Shown piece by piece: positions 5,230 through 6,177 of a DNA stretch of 6,177 nt. The translations under genes were made by a program, and so were the position numbers. Within the stretch, counting starts at the first letter, position 1. Each line of letters opens with the position of its first letter. Under the pieces are notes generated by a model. That model did not search any database and was not told the DNA's origin. It worked only from the letters and a program-made list of their open reading frames with translations. This stretch comes from Planctomycetales bacterium (GTDB lineage Bacteria > 4484-113 > JAFGCY01): positions 1 through 6,177 of the forward strand of contig JAHEFU010000178.1 in the NCBI GenBank assembly GCA_024645305.1, in the 5' to 3' direction.

Positions 5230-5910
5230 ATGCTCATTCTAAGGCTGATCAGGTGCCGCTCCACTTTGGGTCAGTACGACGGCGCTGTCGGAACAGCTTC
5301 CCTCTGGCTTCTGATATGCGGCTTGCTGCTGTTGCAGGCCTGTACCAGTAGTGTCCCGCAGGTCCCGCGCCAGGATGACTGGCCGCCTGGCAAACCGCGC
5401 CAGGCCCAGCGCCTCAGACTGCTTGCTGGAGAGCAGACGGATCCGCTGCTGTGGTGGTCGCAAAACATCCTGGAGATGGTGCCGCCCGACATATACCCCG
5501 ATGCGCAGACAGCCCGTCAGGCGGAAGACTTCATCGCGGAAACCAATGCGAAGCGTACGGCGGCAGGCCTGCAGCCCCTGGTCCCCCTGCCTTTGATGAA
5601 CCGGGTGGCACAGGCCCACGCCCTGGACCAGGCGACCCGGGATTACTGGAACCACAGGACTCCCGAGGACCTGGGCAGCCGGGACCGGATTCTGGCTGCC
5701 GGAAAGGTAGACGTCATGCATGGCGGGGAAAATTCTGCTGTGGCGCGGCCCGGGCAAGCCACAGTGCGGGACGTGGTGGACGAGTTTTCCATACATCCGG
5801 GGCACAGGGAGCTGCTGTACGACCCGGAGGTGGAATTCATCGGCGTGGGTATCTACAACTACAGCCCGGCAGAGCATATCCACTTCGTGCAGCTGCTGGT
5901 CAGCTTCTGA
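5230..5910 (+). CDS. CAP/SCP (YkwD-like) domain lipoprotein
   Basis: Predicted envelope lipoprotein of 226 residues. A long N-terminal region with Arg5, Arg8 and Arg10 is followed by a hydrophobic stretch (about 24-35) and the lipobox LQAC with Cys38. Residue +2 is Thr, so there is no Asp inner-membrane retention signal and outer-membrane sorting is likely. Residues from about 95 to 226 form a CAP domain: AETNAKRTAAGLQPL (103-117), AQAHALDQ with His130, NHRTPED with His142, GGEN with Glu167, HPGHRE with His192, IGVGIY (204-209), and the final strand HIHFVQLLVSF. The His/Glu set typical of CAP domains is kept. The biochemical role of bacterial CAP proteins is mostly unknown. The ATG at 5230 lacks a Shine-Dalgarno; a TTG at 5266 would give a more usual signal-peptide length and cannot be excluded. 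Single gene, divergent from the reductase gene. Confidence 0.9.
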   Translation: MLILRLIRCRSTLGQYDGAVGTASLWLLICGLLLLQACTSSVPQVPRQDDWPPGKPRQAQRLRLLAGEQTDPLLWWSQNILEMVPPDIYPDAQTARQAEDFIAETNAKRTAAGLQPLVPLPLMNRVAQAHALDQATRDYWNHRTPEDLGSRDRILAAGKVDVMHGGENSAVARPGQATVRDVVDEFSIHPGHRELLYDPEVEFIGVGIYNYSPAEHIHFVQLLVSF

Positions 5911-5990
5911 TTTCCTGCACCTGCCGTCCGGCTGCTTCGGCGTCAACCTGGCAGCCCTGGCGTTCCACTGCTGCTGCCAAACTTTGCCGC

Positions 5991-5996
5991 TACAAT
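5991..5996 (+). promoter_or_regulatory. -10-like hexamer before the last gene
   Basis: TACAAT matches five of six -10 positions and would start transcription near 6003, leaving a leader of about 13 bases that still contains the GGAG ribosome binding site. No clear -35 is present. It lies in the 105-bp gap after the CAP gene, where no intrinsic terminator is evident. Confidence 0.35.
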
Positions 5997-6015
5997 TGAC
6001 TGGCGGAGTTTCCCT

Positions 6016-6177
6016 ATGACTGACATCAAAAACCTCATCGAACGCGCGGAGGAATGCCACCGCCGCATCGCCATTGAATACTTCAACCATTTCAGCGGCC
6101 AGCAGGACCAACTCAACGTAGTCAGCATCCTCAAGGAATACCCGGAACTGTATTCGCGTAAAACCCTCGACTTCATT
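6016..6177 (+). CDS. Unrecognised protein, N-terminal 54 residues (runs off the window)
   Basis: An open frame begins at the ATG at 6016, with GGAG seven bases before it as a ribosome binding site, and continues to the window edge without a stop. The visible part starts MTDIKNLIERAEECHRRIAI and is polar and probably mostly helical, with no signal peptide, membrane segment or catalytic motif. It looks like the start of a cytosolic protein. I do not recognise the family from these residues. It follows the CAP lipoprotein gene on the same strand after 105 bp, probably with its own promoter. Confidence 0.75.
   Translation, partial: MTDIKNLIERAEECHRRIAIEYFNHFSGQQDQLNVVSILKEYPELYSRKTLDFI

Noticed and set aside
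5950..5978. GGCAGC/GCTGCC inverted repeat after the CAP gene as a terminator
   Set aside because: Only 6 bp of stem around a 17-base loop, with no T-run after it.
5239..6111. A 290-codon open frame on the minus strand
   Set aside because: It is antisense to the CAP lipoprotein gene and the start of the last gene, has no ribosome binding site support that I could see and no recognisable domain.

Overview
The window looks like chromosomal DNA of a GC-rich (roughly 60% by eye) proteobacterium, most likely gammaproteobacterial. This rests on the Lon and AcpS sequences, the Shine-Dalgarno use and a sigma70-like promoter. I cannot name a genus. Nothing in it looks like a phage, transposon, CRISPR array or defence island. 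It reads as a core/housekeeping neighbourhood with some unusual low-complexity and regulatory sequence.

Layout. Bases 1-620 (minus strand) hold the 5' part of a gene for a very Arg/Gly/Asp-rich disordered protein. It is cut by the window edge and contains at least ten tandem 9-residue repeats (27 bp each). Bases 729-3224 (minus) are a complete ATP-dependent Lon protease, transcribed toward that gene with a 108-bp gap. A 180-bp divergent spacer separates lon from a holo-ACP synthase gene (3405-3776, plus). The synthase gene converges on a zinc-free quinone oxidoreductase-type MDR gene (3773-4759, minus), and the two stop codons share the bases CTAG. A 470-bp divergent spacer (4760-5229) follows. 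It holds a plausible sigma70 promoter and an intrinsic terminator about 100 nt apart on the minus strand, which together suggest a small RNA. It also holds a hairpin and a possible short upstream ORF in front of the oxidoreductase gene. Bases 5230-5910 (plus) encode a lipoprotein with a CAP/SCP (YkwD-like) domain. At 6016 an unrecognised plus-strand gene starts and runs off the end.

The genes do not form one obvious pathway: protein quality control (Lon), activation of acyl carrier protein (AcpS), an NAD(P)H-dependent reductase, and an envelope CAP protein. The most notable signals are the candidate sRNA, the Tyr/Arg repeat array, and two plus-strand genes (acpS and the CAP gene). Each of those two genes has a -10-like hexamer exactly six bases before its start codon and no clear Shine-Dalgarno sequence, suggesting leaderless mRNAs. 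I found no clear new multi-gene system.
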